Assembly: GCA_963809175.1 (NCBI GenBank)
Contig: CAWEIK010000003.1
Span: 806,001-870,000 of the forward strand
Source of the DNA: JACCTU01 sp963809175
GTDB lineage: Bacteria > Actinomycetota > Thermoleophilia > Gaiellales > Gaiellaceae
Length of the DNA stretch: 64,000 nucleotides
Reading direction: 5' to 3'
Below the pieces are notes generated by a model, which had not been told where the DNA came from, searched no databases, and saw nothing but the letters and a program-made list of their open reading frames with translations. Made by a program: the position numbers and the translations under genes. Below are positions 16,669-24,193 of this stretch, piece after piece. The first letter of the stretch is position 1. Each line of letters begins with the position of its first letter.

Positions 16669-17504
16669 ACCTGACCGGGGAGCACGCGGCCGAGCAGCCC
16701 CTCGAGCCAACTCGACACTCCCACGAGCGCATCGAGGTCGACGCCCGTCTCCACACCGTCGCCCTCGAGGAGATAGACGAGATCCTCGGTCGCGATGTTC
16801 CCGGTTGCCCGGGGAGCGAACGGGCAGCCGCCGAGCCCGCCCACCGACGCGTCGAGCACGGTCGCGCCGGCGTCGAGGGCGGCGACCGCGTTGGCGTAAC
16901 CGGTGTTCCGCGTGTTGTGGAAGTGGCCGCCGACCGTGCCGCCGAGCGCGGCCACCTGCTGCGTCAGGGCTCGAACCTGCCTCGGGGTCGCGACGCCGAT
17001 CGTGTCCGCGAGGACGACCTCGTCCGCGTCGCGGAAGCGCTCGGCGAGCGCGAGCACCGCCCCCGGGTCGACAGGCCCCTCGAACGGGCAACCGAACGCG
17101 ACGCTGATCGTGACCGTCGCGGGACGGTCGGCGGCGGCGAGGATCCGCTCGACCCGCGCCGCCGACTCCTCGACCGACGCGTTCGCGTTCCGCTTCGAGA
17201 ACGACTCCGTGGCGGCGAGCGTCACGTTGAGCCGCCCGAGCGCCGTCGCCTTCAGCCGCTCGTGGCCTTGTTCGTTGAGCACGAGGCCCGAGTACTCCAC
17301 GCCCTCGCGGGGCTCGATCGCCGCGACCACGTCCTCGGCGCCCGCCATCTGCGGCACCAGGTCGTCACGGACGAAGCTCACGGCCTCGATCCTCTGCAGG
17401 CCGGCGCCTGCGAGCCGGTTCACGAGCTCCGCCCGGACCGCCGGCGCGAGCACGTCGGGCTCGTTCTGCAGCCCGTCGCGCGGGCCGACGTCGCACAGGA
17501 TCAC
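16653..17504 (-). CDS. Hydroxymethylglutaryl-CoA lyase
   Basis: 283 residues, DRE-TIM-type barrel. Visible are CDVGPRDGLQNEPDVL (metal and substrate arginine region), IEAVSFVRDDLVPQMAGA, the metal-binding H-x-H in GGHFHNTRNTGYAN and the cysteine loop GLGGCPFAPRATGNIATEDL. It splits HMG-CoA into acetyl-CoA and acetoacetate, the last step of leucine breakdown. The GTG at 17504 overlaps the stop of the PPOX gene (GTGA). The symbol mvaB is used for this family in other bacteria. Confidence 0.92.
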   Translation of the reverse strand: MILCDVGPRDGLQNEPDVLAPAVRAELVNRLAGAGLQRIEAVSFVRDDLVPQMAGAEDVVAAIEPREGVEYSGLVLNEQGHERLKATALGRLNVTLAATESFSKRNANASVEESAARVERILAAADRPATVTISVAFGCPFEGPVDPGAVLALAERFRDADEVVLADTIGVATPRQVRALTQQVAALGGTVGGHFHNTRNTGYANAVAALDAGATVLDASVGGLGGCPFAPRATGNIATEDLVYLLEGDGVETGVDLDALVGVSSWLEGLLGRVLPGQVYRAG

Positions 17505-17896
17505 GAGTCGAAACCGTACGCGGTGACGCGCTCGGGCGTGACGCGCACGATCACACGCTGCTCTTCCGGCTTCAGGGTGTAGTCCCGTCCCCGGTACTTG
17601 CGCGAGAGCTTGTGGATGTGCTCTGCGGCGCCCTCGAGCGTCAGGTCGCAGGTCCCGCTGACCGTGACCCAGCGGTACCAGTCGTCGCCGGCGAAGACGA
17701 ACACCGACACGCGCGGGTCGCGCTGAAGCTCCGCGTACTTCTTGCGGGTGACCGTGATGTTGAAGAGCACGCGCTCGCCGTCCCAGTCGACCCAGGTCGC
17801 GGTCTGGTGCGGCGACCCGTCCGCGCGCAAGGTTGCGACGACCGCGTAGTTGGCGTCGAGGAAGAGCGCGGCCTGCTCGTCGGTGAGGCGTGCCAC
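17501..17896 (-). CDS. PPOX-class (pyridoxamine 5'-phosphate oxidase-like) flavin/F420 enzyme
   Basis: 131 residues, one split-barrel domain: LDANYAVVATLRADGSPHQTATWVDWDGERVLFNITVTRKKYAELQRDPRVSVFVF in several strands is the family hallmark. Actinobacterial members of this size are F420- or flavin-dependent oxidoreductases of unknown substrate. The GTG start at 17896 is 39 bp from the divergent BNR gene. It is coupled by a 4-nt overlap to the HMG-CoA lyase gene. Confidence 0.88.
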   Translation of the reverse strand: MARLTDEQAALFLDANYAVVATLRADGSPHQTATWVDWDGERVLFNITVTRKKYAELQRDPRVSVFVFAGDDWYRWVTVSGTCDLTLEGAAEHIHKLSRKYRGRDYTLKPEEQRVIVRVTPERVTAYGFDS

Positions 17897-17921
17897 CGTT
17901 CGCTGACGGTACCCGGCACGG

Positions 17922-17927
17922 TAGGGT
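17922..17927 (+). promoter_or_regulatory. -10 TAGGGT, leaderless start of the BNR-repeat gene
   Basis: TAGGGT, then TCGAGTC (7 nt) and the GTG at 17935. Confidence 0.55.
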
Positions 17928-17934
17928 TCGAGTC

Positions 17935-18999
17935 GTGGGTCTGGCAGTCCTCGTCGGCACCAAGAAGGGGCTCTTCGTGCTCGAAGGCGACGCCGAGCGC
18001 CGCGAGTGGACGCTGAACGGGCCGCACCTGACGGGCTTCTCGGTCTACCACGCGATCCGCGACCCGAGAGACGGCACGCTCTACGCGGCGACGAACTTCT
18101 TCGAAGGTGGCACGGTGCACCGCTCGAGCGACAACGGTGAGACGTGGGAGCGCGCCGAGGAGCTCGGGCTGCCCGAGGGCGGCGAGCTCAAGCTCAACGC
18201 GACCTGGCACGTCGAGCCCGGCGGGAACGGCGAGCTCTGGCTCGGCGGCGACCCGGGCGTGCTCTTCCGCTCGGACGACAAGGGCGTCACCTGGGAGGCG
18301 AACGAGGGGATCCTCCACCACGAGACGCGCGACCAGTGGAACCCCGGCGCGGGCGGCATGTGCCTGCACTCGATCAACGTCGATCCCGACGACGCGAAGC
18401 GAATGGTGATCGGCATCTCGGCTGCGGGCGTGTTCCGGACCGACGACGGCGGAGCGACCTGGGAGCCCGCGAACAAGGGGACGTCGGCCGACTTTCTGCC
18501 CGACGCCCAGCCGGAAGTCGGCCAGTGCGTCCACAAGGTGCTCATCCACCCGGCGAAGCCCGACCGGCTCTGGCAGCAGAACCACTGCGGCGTCTACCGC
18601 TCCGACGACCGCGGCACCTCGTGGGAACGGCTCGACGGAAACGGGCTGCCGAGCGACTTCGGGTTCGCGCTGATGCTCGACCCGCGCGACCCGGACGCGG
18701 CGTTCACGATTCCCGAGGAGAGCGCGATGAACCGCGTCGCGCCGAACAACCGGCTCGGTGTCTACCGCACGCGCGACGGCGGCTCCTCGTGGGACCTGCT
18801 GAAGAACGGGCTGCCGCAGCAGGCGTGGGTCGGCGTGCTGCGCGAGGCGTCGGCGTGGGACGGCCACGAGCCGAACGGCCTCTACTTCGGAACGCAGACC
18901 GGCTCGGTCCTTGCCTCGCCCGACGGCGGCGAGTCGTGGCACGAGGCCGCGCGCTGGTTGCCGCCGGTCCTCTCGGTCGAGACCGCGGAGTGGCCGTAA
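17935..18999 (+). CDS. BNR/Asp-box repeat beta-propeller protein
   Basis: 354 residues. At least four Asp-box motifs of the S-x-D-x-G-x-T/S-W type are visible (SSDNGETWE, SDDKGVTWE, TDDGGATWE, SDDRGTSWE, TRDGGSSWD, SPDGGESWH), spaced as in sialidase or sortilin-like propellers. There is no signal peptide and no clear sialidase arginine triad, so exo-sialidase activity is doubtful; this looks like the cytoplasmic group often labelled exo-alpha-sialidase in actinobacteria. The GTG is at 17935. Its stop overlaps the start of the MoaD-like gene by 10 bp. Confidence 0.82.
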   Translation: MGLAVLVGTKKGLFVLEGDAERREWTLNGPHLTGFSVYHAIRDPRDGTLYAATNFFEGGTVHRSSDNGETWERAEELGLPEGGELKLNATWHVEPGGNGELWLGGDPGVLFRSDDKGVTWEANEGILHHETRDQWNPGAGGMCLHSINVDPDDAKRMVIGISAAGVFRTDDGGATWEPANKGTSADFLPDAQPEVGQCVHKVLIHPAKPDRLWQQNHCGVYRSDDRGTSWERLDGNGLPSDFGFALMLDPRDPDAAFTIPEESAMNRVAPNNRLGVYRTRDGGSSWDLLKNGLPQQAWVGVLREASAWDGHEPNGLYFGTQTGSVLASPDGGESWHEAARWLPPVLSVETAEWP

Positions 19000-19248
19000 T
19001 CAAGCTCCCCGCGCTGCTCGCGCAGGAGGCGGGCGGGCAGCGCGAGTTCGAGAGCGACGCGGCGACGCTGGGTGACGCGTTGCGCGCGCTTCCCGTGTCG
19101 AACCTCTGCCTGGACGAGCACGGCGAGCTGCGCCGGCTCGTCAACGTCTTCGTCGACGGCGACGACGTGCGCGGCGGCCGCCGGCCTCGAGACGCCGCTC
19201 CGAGCCGACTCTCAGGTCCTCGTCGTGACCGCGATCGCGGGGGGCTAG
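18990..19248 (+). CDS. MoaD/ThiS-family ubiquitin-like protein (one frame break)
   Basis: About 85 residues: VAVIKLPALLAQEAGGQREFE..., NVFVDGDDVR, then after a +1 break near 19175 GLETPLRADSQVLVV and a C-terminal GG just before the stop. The diglycine tail is the sulfur-carrier hallmark of MoaD/ThiS proteins. The GTG at 18990 lies inside the end of the BNR-repeat gene. The frame break falls in a run of GCGGCGGCCGCCGG and restores a normal ending, so it is probably a sequence error. The partner enzyme (E1-like or cysteine/thiamin-type) is not in this window. Confidence 0.7.
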
Positions 19249-20271
19249 CTACAAACTCGTCGGGACGTCGAGCTCGCCGGCCGAGATCTTCTCGCGGACG
19301 ACGTCGAGGTCGTCGAGGTCTTCCTGCGGGACCTGCTTCGAGATCGTGCCGAGGCCGACGCCGTCCTCGGCGAGGCCGAAGATCAGGTTGCGTCCACCCT
19401 GCCACTCGCCGTCCTGGACGCTCTTGATCGTCCGGAAGACACCTTCGTCGACCTTCTTCTGTGCGCTCGTCAGGACGTGCGCGCCGAGGAACGACTGGTC
19501 GGCGTCGACGCCGATCCCCCACACCTTCCTTTCTCGGGCCGCGTCGAGCGCGCCGAGCCCGCAGCCGCCCGCGACCTGGAAGACGACCTTCGAGCCGGCC
19601 TGGATCTGGTTGAGCGCGAGCTCCTTGCACTTCGCCTGGTCGTCCCAGTCCGACGAGTAGCCGTTCAGCGTCTTGATGCCCGGCGCCGCCGCCTCTGCGC
19701 CCGCCTGGTAGCCCGCGATGAAGCGGTCGACCGGCGGCTCCTTGAACCCGCCGACCGAGCTGATCACCTGCGGGCCCGGCCTGCGCTTCGCCTCGAGCGC
19801 CGCGAGATAGCCGGCGAGATAGCCGACCTGCTCCTCGCGGAAGAGCATCCCGACGACGTTCGCGGGCTTGCCCTTCAGCCCCGACTGGTCGACGTCGATG
19901 ATCACGAACTTCTTGTCCGGGAACGTCTTGGCCGCGGTCGCGATCGCGTCGCCCTGCGCGAAGCCGACGCCGATGATCACGTCGTAGCCCTGGCGCGCGA
20001 GCGTCGTCATGTTCGGGATGTAGTCGGAGGCGGTGCGCGACTCGACGACACGCCCTTCGATCCCGAGCTCCCGCTCCGCGCGCTTCAGCCCCTCGTACGC
20101 GAGCTGGTTGAAGCCGCGGTCGTTGAGCTGGCCCGCGTCGGTGATCAGCGCCACCTTGAGCGCATCGCCGCCGCCGGTGCTCGTGGGTGCGGCGGTGTTG
20201 TCGTCGTCGCCGCCGCACGCGGCCAGGGCGAGGACGAATGCGGCGAGCAGAGTGGTGAGAGCGCGGGTCAT
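19249..20271 (-). CDS. BMP-family (PnrA/Med-like) ABC substrate-binding lipoprotein
   Basis: 340 residues. A lipoprotein signal with the lipobox LAAC (MTRALTTLLAAFVLALAAC) precedes a low-complexity linker and the BMP domain: KVALITDAGQLNDRGFNQLAYEG, the DxGxxxDxGFN start of the family, and GVGFAQGDAIATAAKTFPDKKFVIID. Characterised members bind purine nucleosides. No permease or ATPase is adjacent. The gene begins 5 bp from a palindrome shared with the divergent NrtR-like regulator, so it is probably that regulator's target. It ends next to the MoaD-like stop. Confidence 0.9.
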   Translation of the reverse strand: MTRALTTLLAAFVLALAACGGDDDNTAAPTSTGGGDALKVALITDAGQLNDRGFNQLAYEGLKRAERELGIEGRVVESRTASDYIPNMTTLARQGYDVIIGVGFAQGDAIATAAKTFPDKKFVIIDVDQSGLKGKPANVVGMLFREEQVGYLAGYLAALEAKRRPGPQVISSVGGFKEPPVDRFIAGYQAGAEAAAPGIKTLNGYSSDWDDQAKCKELALNQIQAGSKVVFQVAGGCGLGALDAARERKVWGIGVDADQSFLGAHVLTSAQKKVDEGVFRTIKSVQDGEWQGGRNLIFGLAEDGVGLGTISKQVPQEDLDDLDVVREKISAGELDVPTSL

Positions 20272-20275
20272 GGAG

Positions 20276-20298
20276 GTTTTCGACTGATAGTCTAAAAC
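20276..20298. promoter_or_regulatory. Palindromic operator between the BMP lipoprotein and NrtR-like genes
   Basis: A 23-bp inverted repeat: GTTTTCGACT (20276-20285), centre GAT, AGTCTAAAAC (20289-20298). Nine of ten positions in the arms match. It contains TAGTCT (20288-20293), which lies 7 nt before the GTG of the regulator, and it sits 5 bp from the start of the divergent lipoprotein gene. A dimer bound here would block both genes. Confidence 0.75.
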
Positions 20299-20300
20299 TG

Positions 20301-20975
20301 GTGGTCGAGTCTACCACGCACGTTGCGCTCGGAGTCGTGCTGCGCGTGCGCGACGCCAAGCTGCAGGTCCTGCTCTGGCAGCGCGCGAAGGCGCCGGCGA
20401 AGGACGCGTGGGCACTTCCGGGCGGTTATCTCGAGGCGCGAGAGACGCTCGAGGAGTCGATCCGGCGTCACCTCGCCGCGAAGGTCGACGTGCGGGAGCT
20501 CGCGCACCTCGAGCAGCTCGAGACGCGCAGCGACCCGAAGCGCGACCCGCGGGAACGCCAGCTCGCGACGGCGTACCTCGGGCTCGTGCCGAGCCCCGTC
20601 GACCCTGCCGTTCCCCCGGACACGAGCTGGCACGACGTCGACGAGCTGCCGCGACTGGCGTTCGACCACGAGGAGATCACGCTCGCGGGGCGTGAGCGGC
20701 TGCGCGCGAAGCTCTCGTACACGAACGTCGGCTTCGCGCTCGCGCCCGAGCAGTTCACGATCGCCGAGCTGCGCGACGTGTACGCGGCCGCGCTCGGGCA
20801 CGACGTCTCCGCGACGAACCTCCAGCGAGTGCTCCTGCGCCGCGGCGTGCTCGAGCCGACGGGCGAGCGGCGCGAGTCGGGACCGAGCGGCGGGCGCCCG
20901 CCCGAGCTCTTCAGATTCGGCGCTCGCGAGCTCGACGTCACCGACCCGTTCGCCGTGCTGCGGCCGCCGCGCTGA
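20301..20975 (+). CDS. NrtR-like Nudix-winged-helix regulator
   Basis: 224 residues. The N-terminal Nudix domain (about 5-140) has the box G-x5-E but RHLAAK replaces the catalytic REUxEE, so it has lost the hydrolase glutamates, as NrtR-type repressors usually have. The C-terminal winged helix (about 145-215: YTNVGFALAPEQFTIAELRDVYAA, NLQRVLLRRGVLEPTG, GRPPELFRF) is the NrtR DNA-binding part. NrtR proteins sense ADP-ribose-type ligands and control NAD metabolism; relatives control sugar use. The GTG is leaderless (TAGTCT-N7-GTG) within its own palindrome. Confidence 0.88.
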   Translation: MVESTTHVALGVVLRVRDAKLQVLLWQRAKAPAKDAWALPGGYLEARETLEESIRRHLAAKVDVRELAHLEQLETRSDPKRDPRERQLATAYLGLVPSPVDPAVPPDTSWHDVDELPRLAFDHEEITLAGRERLRAKLSYTNVGFALAPEQFTIAELRDVYAAALGHDVSATNLQRVLLRRGVLEPTGERRESGPSGGRPPELFRFGARELDVTDPFAVLRPPR

Positions 20976-20976
20976 G

Positions 20977-22204
20977 CTAGCCGACGAAGAGCGTGACGAC
21001 CATGCCGCGCGCCGAGTGCACGCCCGGCGCGGGCTGCTGGTCCTCGACGGTGTCGCCGTCGCCCGTGCGGATGATCTGCACAGTGAAGCCAAGGTCCTCG
21101 AGCGTCTGTCGCGCGGAATCCTCGTCCTGGTCGCGGACGTCGGGTACCTCGAGCTCCTCGGCGTCCTGCGGGATTGCCACGACAATTCGCACCTGCGCGT
21201 TGCGGTTCGCGTTCGCAGCGGCAACGGGACTCTGCTCGATCACCCGGCCGCGCGGCTGGTCGGACGTGCGGTACGCGACGACGCCCCTCAGGCCGGCAGC
21301 CCGCAGGCGCCTGAGCGCGGGGGTCTGCGCAAGCCCGACGACTCTCGGGACGGTCACCTGCGCGGAGCCCGTGGTCGTCGGCGTCGTCGTCCCGGGACGT
21401 TCCGTCGTCTCACCCGTCGGCTCGCCGGTCGAGACGTTGATCCGCACGCTCGAGTCGGGCGGCGCCTTCGCTCCGGGCTGCGGCTCCTGCGCGACCACGG
21501 TCCCGGCCGAATCCGCCGCGGGGACGTCGAAGACGCGCGGCTCGAAGCCGCTGTCGCGGAGCGTCGAGATCGCCTCGTCCTCCTGGAGGCCGATCACGTC
21601 GGGCACCGGCTTCGTGTTCGGTCCCTTCGACACCTTCACGGTGACCACGGACCCCGTCGCCGACCTGCTCACCGCTCTGGGGTTGCTGGTCGACGACTTC
21701 GCCCTTGGGGGCGGCCGCGAAGACGCGCTCGACCTTCGCCTCGAACTTCGCGGTCTCGAGGCGCTCCACCGCCTCGGCCTCCTCCAGCCCGATCACGTTC
21801 GGGACGGCGACCTGGGTCAGCCCGCTCGAGACGAGGACCTCGACCGTCTGCCCTTCGTTCAGCTGAGCGCCTTGGCCCGGCGACTGCGCGAACACGATCC
21901 CTGCCTGCTTGTCGCTCGGGCGGCGGTCGACGTCCATCTCGAGCTCCGCCTCCGCGAGCCGCGCGCGCGCCTGGGTCTCCGTCAGGCCGACGACCTTCGG
22001 TACGACCGTCTTCTCGTCGTCCCTGACGATCAGCAGGTACGCCGCGAGCCCCCCGAGGACGATCAGCAGCAGCGCGAGCAACCACGGCCAGAGGCGCGGC
22101 GGGCGTCTCGGAGGGACGACCTCCTCCTCGACGACCTCTCGACCGGCCCGATCGATGATCACGGTCTCGTCGGCAGGGTCCGGCTCGCGTGGCGGGGTGC
22201 TCAC
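20977..22204 (-). CDS. Membrane-anchored protein with five PASTA domains, no kinase (one frame break)
   Basis: About 408 residues after repairing a +1 break near 21665. A short acidic cytoplasmic part is followed by PPRRPPRLWPWLLALLLIVLGGLAAYLLIV (one membrane helix) and five PASTA repeats beginning VPKVVGL, VPNVIGL, VPDVIGL, VPRVVGL and VPDVRDQ, each with the QxPxxG-type turn. PASTA repeats bind peptidoglycan or muropeptides and usually sit on PknB-type kinases; here no kinase domain is present. I take the GTG at 22204; an ATG at 22279 is in frame but lies inside the opposite promoter. The break is in the second repeat. Confidence 0.85.
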
Positions 22205-22225
22205 GAGGGTGAAATCGCCGCGACG

Positions 22226-22243
22226 CAACGTCCGCAAACGTTG
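22226..22243. promoter_or_regulatory. Inverted repeat CAACGT-N6-ACGTTG
   Basis: Perfect 6-bp arms (22226-22231 and 22238-22243) between the PASTA gene and the rsgA leader promoter. Its right arm overlaps the -35 TTGACG of that promoter, so it may be an operator. No binder can be named. Confidence 0.4.
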
Positions 22244-22269
22244 ACGCCGTCCTGAACCGCACGTACCCT
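22241..22269 (+). promoter_or_regulatory. Promoter of the rsgA leader transcript
   Basis: TTGACG (22241-22246), 17-bp spacer, TACCCT (22264-22269). The expected start near 22277 gives a 5' leader of about 140 nt before rsgA with a small ORF inside. Confidence 0.75.
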
Positions 22270-22301
22270 GGGTGCTCATCGTCGAGCGAAGGAGGCTTGC
22301 A

Positions 22302-22361
22302 ATGCCCAACGTGCGCAGCTGCATCACCTCCCCCCGCGTGGCCGCGGGGCTCGACGCCTAG
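22302..22361 (+). CDS. Small leader ORF (19 residues) upstream of rsgA
   Basis: ATG at 22302 with an excellent AAGGAGG 6-7 nt upstream encodes MPNVRSCITSPRVAAGLDA. It ends 54 nt before rsgA. The coding RNA contains a 7-bp hairpin (CCCCGCG 22332-22338 with CGCGGGG 22343-22349) and, just before it, ATCACCTCC (22323-22331), identical to the 3' end of 16S rRNA and complementary to the ORF's own GGAGG. This suggests a leader that can hide its ribosome-binding site or copy the anti-Shine-Dalgarno sequence. Function unknown. Confidence 0.55.
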   Translation: MPNVRSCITSPRVAAGLDA

Positions 22362-22415
22362 CACCTTACGTTCGAGCATCCGCGGCGTTCACTGACGACG
22401 TCGAAGGAGAACGCT

Positions 22416-23483
22416 TTGAACCGTAAGACCTTGGCCGAGCTTGGCTGGACCGATGAGCTGGAGACGGCCTTCACAACGTATGCGGCGGACGGGTTCGAGC
22501 CCGCCCGCGTCGTCGCGGAGCACCGCGGCGGCTTCGCCGTGCGCACGGAGCGGGACGACCGGCTCGCGCACGTGCGCGGCAAGCTCCGCGAGGACGAGCT
22601 GTTCGGCGGGATGCCGACGGTCGGCGACTGGGTCGTGGTCGTCGACGCGGGCGAGCGCTACGCGATCGAGGCGGTGCTCCCGCGACGCACGAAGGTGTCG
22701 CGGAAGACGCCCTGGCTCAAGTCGGACGAGCACGTCCTCGTCGCGAACGTCGACACGATCTTCATCGTCGCCGGGCTCGACGGCGACTTCAACGTGCGCC
22801 GGCTCGAGCGCTACCTCGCAACCGCGTGGGACAGCGGTGCCGATCCCGTCCTCGTGCTGACGAAGCTCGACGTGAACAACGACCCCGCCGTGCTGCTCGA
22901 GGCGGAGACGATCGCGATGGGCGTGCCGGTGCACGCGGTGAGCAACGTCACGGGCGAGGGGCTCGAGGCGCTCGACGTGTACCTGGGCGCAGCACGGACG
23001 ATCGTGCTGATCGGGTCGTCCGGCGTCGGCAAGTCGACGCTCGTGAACACGCTCGCCGGGCGCGAGCTGATGCCGGTCGGCGACCTACGCAACGACGGCA
23101 GGGGCCGACACAAGACGAGGCATCGCCAGCTGCACGCGCTCCGGAACGGCTCGCTCCTGATCGACACGCCCGGTCTTCGCGAGCTGCAGCTCTGGGAAGG
23201 CGACCTCGATCGCGCGTTCGCCGACATCGCCGAGCTCACCCAGCAGTGCCGGTTCAGCGACTGCGCGCACCGCACGGAGCCGGGGTGCGCGATCAACGGG
23301 GCGCTCGCGGACGGCTCGCTCGACGCGGCGCGCTGGGACAGCTACCAGCGGCTCGAGCGCGAGATGGCGCGGCTCCGAGGGCGGCGAAGCCACCGCGAGC
23401 AGGCGGAAATGAAGCGGCGCTGGCGCGACCGTGCGCGCGAGACGCGGTACCAACGCCGGCACGGGAAGCTGAAGGAGCGCTAG
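22416..23483 (+). CDS. rsgA: Ribosome small-subunit-dependent GTPase
   Basis: 355 residues. An N-terminal OB-fold (to about 95) is followed by a circularly permuted GTPase: G4-type LTKLDV, G1 GSSGVGKSTLVN, G2 region GRGRHKTRHRQL, G3 DTPGLREL, and then the C-terminal zinc-binding cysteine/histidine knuckle CRFSDCAHRTEPGC. RsgA releases RbfA and checks late 30S maturation. The TTG start at 22416 has AAGGAG upstream. It lies behind the unusual leader ORF described at 22302. The stop overlaps the stop of the convergent gntR gene. Confidence 0.94.
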   Translation: MNRKTLAELGWTDELETAFTTYAADGFEPARVVAEHRGGFAVRTERDDRLAHVRGKLREDELFGGMPTVGDWVVVVDAGERYAIEAVLPRRTKVSRKTPWLKSDEHVLVANVDTIFIVAGLDGDFNVRRLERYLATAWDSGADPVLVLTKLDVNNDPAVLLEAETIAMGVPVHAVSNVTGEGLEALDVYLGAARTIVLIGSSGVGKSTLVNTLAGRELMPVGDLRNDGRGRHKTRHRQLHALRNGSLLIDTPGLRELQLWEGDLDRAFADIAELTQQCRFSDCAHRTEPGCAINGALADGSLDAARWDSYQRLEREMARLRGRRSHREQAEMKRRWRDRARETRYQRRHGKLKER

Positions 23484-24193
23484 GAGGAGGGCCAGGGCTT
23501 GGCGCCCACCTGCTCCAGGATCTCCTCGAGCATGTGGAACGACGAGAGCACGTGCTCGCGCGCCAGCGCACGCGCGCCCTCTGCGCTCCGCGCGGCGAGG
23601 GCCTGCCGGATCGCCCGGTGCTGCTGGTCGTTCTTGGCGTAGAGCTCGTCGATCCGCGCGTCGCCGGGAGCCCACACCGCGGGGCCGGAGAACGTGCGCC
23701 GCGCGCTCTTCGCGAGCTGCTCGACCAGCGGGAGATCCGCGGCCGCATAGATCACGTCGTGGAACGCGTGGTTCGCACGGACCCACTCGGCGGTCAGGTT
23801 GCGACGGTCGCGTCCGGGCTCGCGCGCTCGCATCTCCTCGGTCAGCCGATGGAACCGCTGCTGCGCGGCGTCCAGCTCCTCGAGCGCCTCGTCCGTCAGC
23901 TTTGCCGCTGCGGCCTCGGTGGCCAGGCTCTCGAGCTCGGCGCGCACGAGGAACGCCTCCCGAAGCTCCTCCCGGGTGATCGTGCGCACGCGCACGCCGC
24001 GGTTCGGCTCGAACGAGACCAACCCGAGCGCGGCGAGCTTGCGGAGCGCCTCGCGGATCGGCGTGCGGCTGACGTCGAACTGCTCGGAGAGCTGCTCCTG
24101 ACGCAGCACCGTGCCGGGCTCGAGCTCGCCGGAGACGATCGCCTCCTCGATCACGAGCGAGATGTCGTCGGCCTTGGTGCTGAGGGTCGTCAC
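23480..24193 (-). CDS. GntR/FadR-family regulator of the glyoxylate operon
   Basis: 237 residues. The N-terminal GntR winged helix (about 8-75) reads IVSGELEPGTVLRQEQLSEQFDVSRTPIREALRKLAALGLV. The C-terminal FCD-type helical domain contains ELESLATEAAA, NHAFHDVIYAAADLP and QQHRAIRQALAARSAEGARALAREH, with metal-binding Asp/His positions kept. The GTG overlaps the aceB stop (GTGA), so it is the third gene of aceA-aceB-gntR and likely controls that operon. Confidence 0.9.
   Translation of the reverse strand: MTTLSTKADDISLVIEEAIVSGELEPGTVLRQEQLSEQFDVSRTPIREALRKLAALGLVSFEPNRGVRVRTITREELREAFLVRAELESLATEAAAAKLTDEALEELDAAQQRFHRLTEEMRAREPGRDRRNLTAEWVRANHAFHDVIYAAADLPLVEQLAKSARRTFSGPAVWAPGDARIDELYAKNDQQHRAIRQALAARSAEGARALAREHVLSSFHMLEEILEQVGAKPWPSS

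Noticed and set aside
13296..17582. Open frame of 1428 codons on the plus strand
   Set aside because: It runs antisense to the DUF255 and HMG-CoA lyase genes and through the wrong frame of the CoA-transferase; no domain is visible.
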